Shown here piece after piece: positions 12,656 through 24,795 of a DNA stretch of 64,000 nucleotides; position 1 is the first letter of the stretch, and every line of letters starts with the position of its first letter. The position numbers and the translations under genes are program-made. This DNA comes from Campylorhamphus procurvoides (Eukaryota; Chordata; Aves; Passeriformes; Dendrocolaptidae), in the NCBI GenBank assembly GCA_013396655.1, contig WBMV01007706.1:310001-374000 (forward strand). The letters run 5' to 3'. The notes beneath the pieces are model-generated. The model did no database searches. It had not been told where the DNA came from and saw nothing but the letters and a program-made list of their open reading frames with translations.

Positions 12656-15600
12656 CTGGTTTCAGGTTTGTGTGGGTTTAGCACTACAGAGAACTGCTGT
12701 GTGGGTTGCTGCAGCCTTCTCATCTCTAGCTGTGAGGGCATAATCAGCAGTTTAACTGAAAGAAAATGGGAATATTTCATTTTTAAGGGATATCTATTCT
12801 GCAGTAGTTTTTGGCAGGGAATAGTATCATGTGCATTGGTTGTAAGATCTTGTATATAATTGCTTTTAGTAAGTAGTTTTCACCTAATCACATCTTTTCT
12901 GGTATGCCCTTATGGCCATGGCTCGTGGTACATCAGTCATCAAATAAGGACCATCTTTTCAAGACTGGGATTGTAAATCCAGCATACAAAGCTAATTGGA
13001 TTTGGGAATCAGAGCAGACAAGATTCATGTCAGGGCTAGCATGACAGTGGAGTTACATCACAGAGGTTTTTTATTCAGTTGTGCATGTGTAGCATTGAGC
13101 AGGAGTAAAATATTGCATTGGTTAAGCAGTAAGTGGTTAAACACAGGACTTAGGCTTGCATGTTTTTAAGTGGAATTTTCTGGAATGTCTTTTGAAGTGC
13201 CACAATGCCATCTACTGGCTCACTTTTCTGTGGTTTTCCCCCACAGGGGGTTTTCTTTTGTACACAGGCTTATATGTAAGGTTTATACAGCATTTTTGAA
13301 TAGCAAAATAAACAAGCTGGCATAGAATGCACAAAATAGTTTTTGAATGCATATGTATGTTAAAGCACGTGGTGCATTAAATACATTGTGATTTTGAATC
13401 TCTTGCCAGTTAATCTTGCACCCCTTTTGTTAAAAGTAATTCTGAGATGATTAATACTGAAAGATAAAGGAGGAATCCCTGCCTTCCATTTATGTCCCTT
13501 ACAGTTCACTGTTTTCTGTTCAGTGTCAGTCAGTTCCCTTTTTTGTTCCAATGTTTTTTATACAGAGAAATGGAAAGAAAAGGAAGAAATATGTAAGCTG
13601 TCAAGCCACAGAAACAGGAAAGCATTACATTAGAAATTATTTCTGACAGGATTCTTCACTGACAAATTCGTGGATTCAATTTATTCCCCATAATTGCCTC
13701 CTTTCCTCTCCATGTGGAACGTGTGTTTCAGTAGTCTTGAACATTAACAACATTGCAATGACCAAAAATCTCACAGATTGTCTAACAACTATGGAGAGGC
13801 ATGTGTTAGGAAATGTTATTCTCAGTATCAGATTGTTCAAACTGTAAATGAGCAGTGGGCAGTTATAAGAAGTTGTATTGGTTCTTGTTTCAAATCAATC
13901 TGACTATTATCTATAGGAATAGTTCCTGTGTGTTCCATTTGCTGCCAACAGAAGCAAATGGACAAATACAAAAATAATTTAAAAATAAAAAACAGGAACT
14001 GTAGATGCAGGTAAACAGTTGCAGTTTTATTGATGGCTTTTTCTTTAAGATATCTGGAGAGTTTCCTCATTAATTGGTGATTTTGTCTGTCTCAGAACTC
14101 TTCTGTTTTAATTTGGTTTTCCCCTTCTTGTTCAAGTTTTCCTAAGCATAATCCTGCCTTTCCTCAGCCTAGTAAGGAGAAAACAAAACACTGGTGATGG
14201 CTTGTAACAGTTTGGATTGGTTTTTAATAGATTTGTAACTCACCCAAGTACAGCTCCAGAGTCATTATTTAAAACTGCAGAGAAAAAATGTCCAGCAGTT
14301 TCCTAGGTGGCCTATAATGAAGGTAAATTCAAACATCTGTGGCCTCCCTGGCCTTTTACCCATTATCTCCCTGACATTCAGAAGGTCAAGTGGATCTTGC
14401 CAAGCCCAGTTTTTATCTGGTAGGAGCTGTTTCTTGCTGACAGCTCCGGAGCATTGGCACGTCCCTGCTCCTGCTGGTGGAAGAGCCCAGCGCTCTGGAC
14501 CAGGGAGGAGTCTGTGTTACAGCCAGGGCTGGTTTGAGGTTATTCCCCTGCAGCTGGTGGGCTGTACCCCGGGAGCAGTGGGGCTGAAATGATTGTAGTT
14601 GGCACCCGTGTTGGCTTTTGTCACATAAATGATGCGTGGCAGAGAGGTTGCACTGGGGACCAGAACTTGTTAGCAGCTCGGGCTTCCCACTCCTTGCTAA
14701 ACAAGCCACCCCCAAGCCTTTTGGTGGCCCTGCCAAGGGGAAAGCCCCCAGTGGTGTGTGTATCCATCACTCTGCTGCCTGGCTTTGGCCAGGGTGTTTT
14801 GGTTGAGGGATGCTCTGCTCCATCCTGTGCTGAGGAACAGACGATGCTCCCTGCCTGTATTTGGAATAAGTGCTAACCTCCCACTCCCAATTGTTTATCT
14901 GTGCTGGGAAATGCTGGGGCAAGCCTTCATTTAGTGTGGCTTCAAATAAGGGAGGATAGCAAGACCAGAAGAACAAACAGGATTATTTTATGCCACATCC
15001 TTTGTTACAGTCTCCTGGGTTTTTTTTTTCCTTCTGAGAACTGTCCTGCTCTATTGCAAAGAACGAAGAACTAATTAAGCCAGTTGCTGAAAGTGCTGTG
15101 CCACCCACACTCCTGAAGAGAACTCTTTGTATGAAATTAGCTCTTAGCAGCTGTGCTAAACCCAGGAATTTATCTTTGCCAAAAGAAAAAAAAAGAAAAA
15201 AAATGTGGCTTTAGTTTAGTCCAATTAAGCAAGTTAATGTAAGCTATACCCTATATCCATACAACCACAGATAACTCCTGCTCCAAAGCTGGAGGGTTTG
15301 CAAATAATTATTTTCTCCCTCATTAATTCTTCTCAGTGTTTGTAGAAAGGGCTGGGCTGAGGAGCACTGGGAAGTTAACTCTTTTGTGCTTGGAACTGAG
15401 TGAGTGTGAACTGAAGAGCAGTTTGATGGCGGGACAGTGGCCTCAACTTGGGCAGGTTTGAGCCCAAAGGCTTGGATTGGGGTTAAAGAGGCAGGGGTAG
15501 CAATTCCTGCTGCAGGGAGACACAAGTCCATCTGCCTTCACCTGGAGTGTCTTCCAGAGGGATAGAATAATTCACTTGTGATTGTAGTTGCAGTTGTGGC

Positions 15601-17918
15601 TCCATGGAGGTTGCTTAACAAAGGAGATCAAAGTCGTGTTTTTTGACCGCTGTGTTGGTTTGGAAACTGAGCTGAACCAGAGAAGTGATCTCAGGGTGCC
15701 TGTCCATGGGACAGTGAACAGCAGGTGACAACTCACAGGCACAAGCTTTGACTGAAAGTCAACAAATGCATCCCTGCTCCTAAAACATCAGTGTCCTTTT
15801 TTCTCATCGGCTCCCTGCTCTGGTTTTTTAAGAGTGGAGACGGTCCAGACAGTGCTTTTTTTGGTATAGCTTTCACTGAACCTCTTCCAAAAGATGGGCA
15901 AAAAAGGAAAAATGCTCTTTGAAGCTTGGGTCACTTTCAGGTTTTCAAATTGAGAATGATGGCTGAGCAAGGAGAAAGAAATGCTCAGATATCCTCCATC
16001 AGAGAAAGTAAGATAAATAAGGAAATTATCTTTGTGATTTTGTCAGGAACAACTAACTGTGGTTCAGTAATCTCTTAAGAATTTTGCCAAAAAAAATAAA
16101 GTCTTTTTTAATGCAGAAAAATAAAAATTTATTCCTGTCCTGACACACTCTCAGTGTATTTGCTTAGATAAGGTGCTTCTTTCTGCACGAAGATGGAGAT
16201 TGAATCAAAAACATCCAAAACAGAATTTATCTTTGTAAATACAGCTATTATTTTCTAAAGATAAATTCAGTTTGTTATTCCTGCTCTTTCAAATTTAATT
16301 TTGTAATTTGAATGAGCACAGAAAAGCTCAGCCTGTAATCACATCTGAGGTGTGACTAAGGTAACATCAGTGCAGAGAAAGAGACATATTGGAACCTTAA
16401 AGTAAATTGTTTCTCATATAAAATTAAGTTTAATCCTTGGTTATAGCCTTCTTGGAAGACAGGGAAAAATGAAATTTCTCTGTCTCTTATGACTTGGAAA
16501 ATTGTATATGTTACACAATTGACTTTATTTTTTTCCTGAAACACAAAAGGCCTTCTTACTTTAAAATGGTAATAAAGCACCTGTCAGTGGTACAAAATGC
16601 AATGTACCTGGTGCCATCCTGTCACCAGCACTAGGAATTTGATAAGGACAATTTGGAGTCTTGAAACAGACACATGACTACCAAATAATTAAAACTGTGG
16701 CTAACATCCATTCAAATCCAAAATTCAGCAGCTCTCTCTGTCTTTCACTTCCCAAAAGAGAGCTTCAGTAGCAGATTAAAAGGCGTTTTTTAAACATCCT
16801 GGTGGCTCAAAGGACATTAACAAAACAGAAAATTTAAATGGCTAAGTTAAACAGTATTACAGTTCTGTGTCACCTGAACTTTTCCCCTGCATGTTTGGTG
16901 CTTTGGATAAGATTAGAATAAATAAACCAACCAAATCCAAGTTTAGTTAGTACTGCCTTACCAGATGTACACAAGTATGTTCTGCTTGAAAGGAAAAATA
17001 CTTGATGCATCTTTCCATGGTAGGCAATTGTACCAACCTGTCTTAATGATGCAGTTTTCCTACTAATTACTTTTGTTTAGGCGAGTAATGAAAGATCTGA
17101 GCTCCGAAAGTACAGCAGGAACTCACACTGGCACTGATGAAGTACCTCTCTGTCTGTACTTCTGCCACCTACCTAAACTTCCCATACCTTTTCCATAAAA
17201 TATTAGGCAGGATGCTGCATGGAGCACTCTCCCAGCTCCCACTGGAGAGTCCTCGGGCATGATGCGTGTTGTGCACTTGTCACCCATTTGTCTCCTGGAG
17301 TTACTACTGCAGGGGTGGGTGCACTCACACACTTCGGTGCTGCAGGTACTGGGAAAGCTTCTGGCTCGTAAAAATCAAAGTGAGAGTGTAGCAAATGTGT
17401 GTGTGTGACTGCTCTGCTGTGTAAGATACTACAGGTGTGAAACCTGAATGGGGTGAGTGCAGGCCCAGCTGGGCTCAGAATAGCTCCTTGGCTTCCCAGA
17501 TGTGACCTGCATTGTCCTGTGTCACATCCACTGAAGAATCATTGGCTTTAGCTGTTCCCACTGCTCTGGACTCCTTTTGATCTGTGTGAGCTCTGACTTA
17601 CCCTCTCACGTGTTTCTTGTATACAGACCCTCAGATGCATCTTCTAGAACTGCACCCAGCCAGTCTCAGTGTCGTGGTACCTGCTGTCTCAAGATGTCTT
17701 AGCTCCTCATGTTCAGCCCTTCCCAGTGCAAGCTCTTCAAGGTTCAGACACTCATCAGTTAGACAGGGAAATCTCAGTTAAAAACACAAAGTCCATGTAC
17801 CATTCAGTGTCTCTGGAACTTTCTCTAAGTCCCAGTGGTTTGGGACAAAATCAGAAATTTTGCAGAAACTTCCTGGAACTGGGAGGGCAGATAAGTGTAA
17901 AAGGTGATGGGCTATATT

Positions 17919-17947
17919 AAAAAAAAAAAAAGAAAAAAATTAAAAAA
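17919..17947. repeat. A-rich tract
   Basis: A run of A interrupted by single G and T bases. There is no transposon body or target-site duplication that I can see next to it, so it is treated as simple low-complexity sequence. Confidence 0.8.
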
Positions 17948-20900
17948 GCAGGGGGGCACAGGTGGATAAGTAATTTTCTGAAAGGTGTTAAGCCACAAAC
18001 ATGCCCTAACATCTTTGTGTAACTGTTTTGCAGCTCTGCCCAGCAGCCAAGGTCCCCAGTTTACAGGAGAGATAAGGCTAAAGTGGATTCTTTCAATACA
18101 TTGCATTTCTGGCATCTGACTTCAAATGCAAATGTTGTAAAAGGTGGTCTTTAAATTATGATTGTTCTTATAATGTGGCCACTCATTTTAGTTCCACAGT
18201 AGTTCAGGGTATGAAAGCTGACTCGTGCTACAGAATTACTTGATCACAGTCCTCTGCAAGTATATTTATTATCTGCTCATACCTCTTCATGATAACTACA
18301 TTTTCTTCAGTGTTTGGTTCCAAAAGTCTCTCATAATTAGTGACCCGAGAAGACACTAAGGGTGAAATACTTTCCTTTTCTAATGACAATTTAGTTTTTG
18401 TACGTGTTGTGGAGTTGGTGTGTCTGCAATACACAAACATTACAGTATTTTCGTGGCCATGGTGCAGAATGTGTGTTTTGTGAGAGTGGCTGTTGTATTA
18501 TCCCACGGACAAAAGTAAGGCAGGCACTCGCACTGGCATTGATGAATTCTGCTTATGTAGTTGCTACAAACCATAGGGTCCTCTCTGAATGGGTTGGGCA
18601 TTCACATACCAAATGTCTCAGCATTACTAGACTACCTGTTCTACCACACTCAGCACAATGTTATCCAGGTCTTTGTCTCTGCATTTTTCAAGTACTAATG
18701 TTTTATATTCCTTTCCTTGCCACACTCACAATCTTAACTGAGTGATTTTTCTCTTCTGCCTGCCACGTTGAGAAGAGATAGCCCTGTATCAAGTTTTTCC
18801 CCTTTACCCGGAAGGGATTGACTCTTTACAAGACCTGCTTCTTCTCTGTTTGGCTTTTTGAAGAGTTTGAGCTGCTCTGTGAAGGCAGAGGCTTTCTGTG
18901 CAAATGAGAGAGAAAAGGCGAGATGCTGAAATAATATTAGCAGGTAACAAGCAGGGAGGGAGGAGAGGTGGGAGCTGGAGATTGGCAGGATGCTGAAAGC
19001 AGGCACAGATCCTTGTCAGGCTCCTTTTCATCTGCAGACTGGGCAGCTTGGAGGAAATGAGAGAAGTGGAACAGTGTGACTTTAATGAAGGACCACATGA
19101 TTCTCTTCACTGAGAAATAATGAGCATTTGAAAAGAAGAATTCCTTGCTGGTTTAGATCACCATATACAAATACACATGAATATATATGCTTACACTATT
19201 TTATATGTGAATCATTTCTGGAATAGATATGATTCTCTTCCTTTTTTCACTCTTCAGGGAGGTCCACAGAATAAATTAATAAGAGTATTAAATAAATGTG
19301 TCATCCTGCTTCTGACAGGCCAAATGAAGGTGTACCAAGATAAAGTGCATATGGTTCTAACAGAATTACATAATTTATCATTATTAAGAGAAATAACCTT
19401 AAGATAAATTCTTGCCTATCAGCTGGTTTACTTTAGTTCACCACTTAGTGAAGGCCAGACAAATGGTAGCTCTAAATTAATGTTTCCTGCCTTTTGAAAA
19501 GCTTCATGTAGCAGTGGTTGTAGAAGATGTTACAGCACAAAGAAACAAAGAAAACAGCATTTGCAAAACACAGGCAGAAGTAAAATACACAATAGCTCTA
19601 ACTTCTCAGCTCTGTGCTTTCCTTCACTTCCTTTCCCATTCTGTGCAAGCAAATGGGATCAATTAAAATAAGGGAAATATGTCCAAAATCGTTTTTTCCA
19701 CACTGATTCCAGCTCTGAAGAACTGCAATAACCCATGTGTTTAAGAAGCCAAACATTCTTTCCTGAGGTAAAAAGACTTCAGGCTACTGCTGCAGCATTT
19801 AATACCAAAACAAAGATTTGGCAAAGAACTGAAGTTATTGATGAGTTTTTTGTTCTATTTGAGTTTTTTTTTTAAATTACTGTGTACCACACTGGTGTGT
19901 TTATTATTGCAATATAAAATCATTTCAAAAGTTGCTGTTCATCCTCTTTAAAAACAATATGATAAAGAACCCTGCAAGTGTGTATATTTATCTGTGATCC
20001 CTGGCTGTTTCTATTCTTGCCTGCAAATATGCAACAAAAGAGAGATGATATCTGTGTTTGTTATCTAGAGATATTTTAATATGTTTTTTATATATTTCTG
20101 CATGCGTATATAACAATACGTACACATTTTAGATATGCAAATGTATTTAATATGTAAAACTATCTGGAGCACATCAGTTTTAGTTATCATCTGTATTTCT
20201 TTAAGAAAAACAGGAAACCATTGTCACTTCTGCAGGGATGACCCTCTTGAGAGATCAGTTTTTAAATAGCTGAGAGCTAAAGGAATTGCTGTTTTAGAGT
20301 GATGCTCTGGTGGCACTTTTCTGTGTTTAGGTCTTGTCTTCACCACTTCTGCACAGGGTGAGAATGTTGCACCATCTTCTGCTTTTATCTGCCAAGAAAA
20401 ATAAAAAGTGGCATGAAAATAAAATCCCAGGGCTTGGTTGGCTTTTGAGGGCAGAAAGTTGTTCCCTAGAGATTACGACAGCAACTATATTTAAATGAGG
20501 GGAAAGTTATTAAATAAACAAACACAGTTTGCTAGTTTTGTTGCTTGTGTCACAAATGGGATGAGACATAGAAGGGACAGAGGAGGGCACGTCCCCTGTG
20601 CTGTTACAAGGGTCTGTAGCCCTCCTGCATTGATCTGCATAAGAACATCCCCTGACTGCAGTTGGGAGGATGATGTTCCTCTTGGTTGGAGACTCAATCA
20701 AGATATGTCACCCCCTGTGCAAGGTGCTAAGACACCTTCAAAGGCCGAGACCTGTATTTTCGTCCTTCCTTCTTGTGTTTCCACCCTGCTAAGACCTATT
20801 ACAAACCAGATTTCTTATCATTTTGACTTTGCATTTGTTTGCTGAGGCTCTGGGCATCCTTCCTCAGATTTGCCCATGTACTCAGGCTGTACTTTGTCAT

Positions 20901-23900
20901 GTCCTTTTGGACATTGCCCTCCCTCACGTCTCCTGCCTGGCTCCCTAACTGAGTAATTTTAGGGCATTCACACTGAAATTTGTCAGTGAGACCTCACCAA
21001 AAAGGTAGCTGGTAGTCTGGAGATTGTCAGGTTTGGCAGGAAGATAAGGATGAGTAATTCAGTGACAGTGAGAAGAAGTATCTCCATCAGGGCTCAGCAG
21101 GATTTGTTAGAGCTCACAGGTTGTACACCACACAATTACAAATCTCTAAAGTACATGGGGAAAAGAGATGCCTGGCCACTTTTACACTGCAGAGCCAACA
21201 CAGCTAATGAGGGGAAAATTTGGTGATTATTGAAGCAGACACCCAGGTTGAATTTATACAGAGCTGTCAAGGAAAGGTGCCATCATAGTTCTCAGAGCAG
21301 GACTATGCACTCTAAAATGTGTGAGGCAAATTAGAATAATTTTTAAAACCTAATCACCTTACTTTTAGCCTGGCAGAAATAGGAGCAGTCACACCTCAGC
21401 TCTGAGCTGCAAAGCAAAATCTTTGTATGGTTAAAAAACACCAGACGTGCCACATACCTGCAAAGGTTGAAGATCTTCTAGAAGTATTTTGCAAGCAGTG
21501 GCAGTGGGTCTGCAGGATCTGCTCCTCTGCTTCTTTGTTATCTGGGGGAAATCCTCTCCCACCTGCTTTTTTCAAACATTCCATGAAGTGGCTTATTCCT
21601 GCTGGGGAAGTGCTGTTTCCATATGAACACACAAATACCTCATAGCCAGGGAATGGTTGGGTTACAGGATGGACCAGCAACTATTCAGTGATTTCTTTTT
21701 CCCCAGTTGTAGTCTCACTTACATCTGCTGATAAATCACATTCTGATGCCCTGAGCCTTCTCCTGGATTCAGACTGAAGGCAATAGTAAGGTTTTCAACT
21801 TCACAAGAAACAGCTGACCATGCAGACTTGGCCTAAATCTTTGAACAAGGGCAAATTGTCAGGTTTTGAGACTAGAAAGTATATAGTTTTGCAGGCAGAA
21901 TTTAAACACATAATTTGGAAAGAACTGAAAAGCAACTTTTGTATTTCTATTTATTGTCTTCTACTGATGACAGTGGTCCTTTATTGGACATTCTTTCCTG
22001 CAGAATTGAATTGCAATGTGTTACCCTAAAGCGGGAAACAAAATTTTGGCTAACAAAGCTGCTGAGCAAATGGTAGAGCCTTTTTCCCCCAAAGCTTCCT
22101 GTGATTAATGAGAATCCCCTGACACTGACCTATGCACTGGCTTCCAGCCACCTACCACAAGGGGAAATGGCATGTGGTGTACAAAATACAAACAGGCATG
22201 ATGAGGAAAGAGCACAATAGGTAACATTTCAGCCTCTAATTTGGGGGAACGATCCGCATCAACACTTCTTTGCTGAAGGGCTTTCTTTAGGCTTGGCCTG
22301 GGTGAGGACGCTGCGAGAAGGCTGTGCTGGCTGGGAGGGTTAATGAGTGTCAGTGTGTAAATGTTTAGAGATGCGAATTTCTCAGCGGCTATAAATGGAA
22401 GGCCTGTTTGTTTTGTCTGAAGCACATGGGAAAGGCTTGGTCACGGCGTTAGAAATTCAAGGCTGGGGGCTTTAAAAAATAGTTACACTTCAAAGTTCAG
22501 CCTTAAATGCCATGGCATAGCTTGTGGAAGGGAGGCACCAGAGCAGGCAGAGCTGCAGCACTGCAGCAAAGGCTGCCAGCACAGCACTGGTGGCTCTGCC
22601 CTCGCTGAAATGCCTGTGGTTTGCTGAGGAAGCAGCTCCCACATAAATCCGTGTTTTTATTGCCTCCAAGGCAAGAGGGCAGCAGGAGATAATGTCACCT
22701 GGTGGCACAGGGGCAGCAAACTGCAGCTCAGACCTTTCTCCTACAAAGCCTGAATATGATTGACTGAGAAGTCACGTACTCAGTCTCATCTATCTCCCCA
22801 GTTGGGGAAGGGAAAAATGCAATTCAGGTTTCAGCATTTTTGTAATCCCTCTGAGCCTCCCATGAAATTTGCTCTACTGTGTGGGAAAGGATTAAAGATT
22901 CTTTGGGCTCCAGAACAGAGTATACAGCAATGAAGTACCCCAGCAGGGTTTGTGGTAAGAAGTGTACAGCCTGCCACATAACCCAGAGCAGCGAGCTCTC
23001 TCTGACAAGTAACACTCGGTGACAGCTTAAAACTTCTGATGGTAGCACATGGCACAGTTGTGTACAGCCTTTGTTTTCAGTATTCTGCACGCAACACACT
23101 TCAGAAGCAGTTTCAGAAATAATCAGAGTGGTTCATATGCTGTTACTACCTCAGAGTGCCAAAGGAAGGGGATATTTTCTGGCAAGGAAAACTTCTGTTC
23201 CTTTAGGAGCGGCTCATAAATGCTCCCGTGTAATAAATATTTCAAGATTAAAATCAATGCATTACAAGTTGCAGACAAGGCCGTTTATCAAGATGGAACA
23301 GTTTGTTTCCTAAAAGGCAATATTATTCACATTATATGTGAGTGTGGGCATAGATGAGAAGTTTCTATTTAAGAGCAGCCAGGATTTTTTTCCCCCACAA
23401 AAATGGTAGCTGGAAAATGCCAAAAAAAATTCTTTCCCTAATTTTTTACTACTTTGAGAGCCTGGCTTGCTGTCAGGCTTAATTTGAACAGTATTAAATT
23501 CTACTAGATATATTGTGCTTAGTGTAATTAAGCATCTAGCTTTTTTTGTCCTAATCCCATAATTAAATACATGAATTTTCTGTGAAAAGGACACAGCACT
23601 ACTGCATACTCAGGCCTTGGGGAGAAAGTAGAGGAAAGAAAGGGCATAACAGACATTAAAAATTAGACTCCAGAATTCATACTTTTAAAAACAAATGTTG
23701 TCTTCTCCTGCTTTCATTACCCTACTTGCATGAAACTTCTTCCTTCCACATCTCAGCTGCCAAGCAAAGAGCTGTGTGTGATGACTGCTAACTGCACACC
23801 CCACTACAATTCACCAAGGGCCTGAGGCAGGCTAGAAAATACTAAAGAACAAGAGGAATCAAAGCATCAACGTTGCATTTTTTGGCATTTTCCATTTCCT

Positions 23901-24466
23901 CATTGCAGTAGAAAGCACAAATATAGAAGGTCTGAATACCATCTCATGAACAAGAGGTAGTTCCAGTGTGTAAAATGCTGCTGCTGAACTAACAATTGTT
24001 TAACTGTTTTTACTGGTTTTAAGGCAAATTAAATTAGGGTTCCAAAGAACTGAAAAGCAATACAACGCCCCACCATTTATATCTAGGCTCTCCACCCCAA
24101 AAGCATAAGAAATATCTGCTGACTATATCAATATTTTTATTTTACATTTTTCTAAACAGAACTTGCTTGCTTTTCATCTGTAGTAACTTCTAATATTAAT
24201 TTTTAATATGAGATTTTGAACAGTATTCCTCAATGTCCTTATTCCAAGATTTTATATATTCAGGCATTTTATGTATAGGGTATTTTCCTTAGACAACAGT
24301 AGTATTTACAAAAAGAAATGCTTATAGAAAGAAAAATCTAAGTATGAAAAAGCTTAATACTCAGGCTACGCAGTTCCTGGGGGTTTTTTAATCTCTCTTG
24401 CAAAGCCTAAAGTATAGCCTCTTTGCTTTCTGGGTTCAGCTTTCTGATACTTTGGTTTGGTTGCAG

Positions 24467-24529
24467 GTCACCATTGGCCAGCTGTACTCCACGCAGAAGT
24501 TGGTTATTGAGAGCCCAGGGAACACATAG
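24467..24529 (+). CDS. LYRM4: LYRM4 (ISD11), last coding exon
   Basis: Twenty codons plus a TAG stop follow a good 3' splice site (TTGGTTGCAG) at 24466. The translation is VTIGQLYSTQKLVIESPGNT, which aligns with the end of human LYRM4 (VHIGQLYSTDKLIIE...). It opens at a codon boundary, as the human last exon does. LYRM4 is a small LYR-motif protein of the mitochondrial matrix. It stabilises the cysteine desulfurase NFS1 together with acyl-carrier protein, in the complex that makes iron-sulfur clusters (known). The LYR motif and earlier helices lie in exons outside the window. The last residues (SPGNT) differ from the human tail, which is normal divergence at this terminus. PPP1R3G lies downstream on the opposite strand, the vertebrate order. 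Confidence 0.93.
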   Translation, partial: VTIGQLYSTQKLVIESPGNT

Positions 24530-24795
24530 CTGAGAGAAGCCTCCGATCCTGAAGCAACACTGGACCATCTGCAGCATCCCACAGTGCCACATACAGAAGC
24601 TTAAACTCACTGCACATGTCTGAGCTTTTCTGTTCTGCAGAAGAAACGCCTGAGAGACTCAGTTTTTGGCAACCAAAGTACTATTTTCTAGTGGTTCTAA
24701 GATTCATGGCTGTGATTTATAATAGCATGTAAGAGTCTTGAAATGGGTTTGCTTGTATGTTCCATGTGATGGAATAAAAGTCATTAAACCACCTG
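24530..24795 (+). other. LYRM4: LYRM4 3' untranslated region
   Basis: The region follows the LYRM4 stop codon and contains a canonical AATAAA at 24773-24778, so cleavage is expected about 10-25 bases further on. The 3' end is inferred. There is no other coding signal in it. Confidence 0.7.
24773..24778 (+). terminator. LYRM4: poly(A) signal of LYRM4
   Basis: This is the first canonical AATAAA downstream of the LYRM4 stop, about 245 bases after it. Use as the cleavage signal is inferred from position. Confidence 0.65.

Larger units (their letters stand above)
1..24466. other. presumed LYRM4 last intron, no exon recognised
   Basis: This AT-rich stretch precedes the LYRM4 terminal exon. I looked on both strands for the conserved LYRM4 middle exon (the TYAVRRIRDAF-like segment) and for a first exon and found neither, so those exons probably lie to the left of the window. 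The human gene also has very long introns (known). Open frames here are short, lack recognisable domains and usually have competing frames on the other strand. Apart from one CR1 relic near 12.6 kb and short A-runs and GT-runs, I see nothing I can name. Confidence 0.55.

Noticed and set aside
17081..17139. Possible exon after a TTTTGTTTAG acceptor
   Set aside because: The frame stops after about 18 codons, shows no resemblance to LYRM4, and has no poly(A) signal or donor that would make a sensible exon.
22105..22425. 106-codon minus-strand frame
   Set aside because: No domain, no splice sites in suitable places and no sign of codon bias; compatible with chance.
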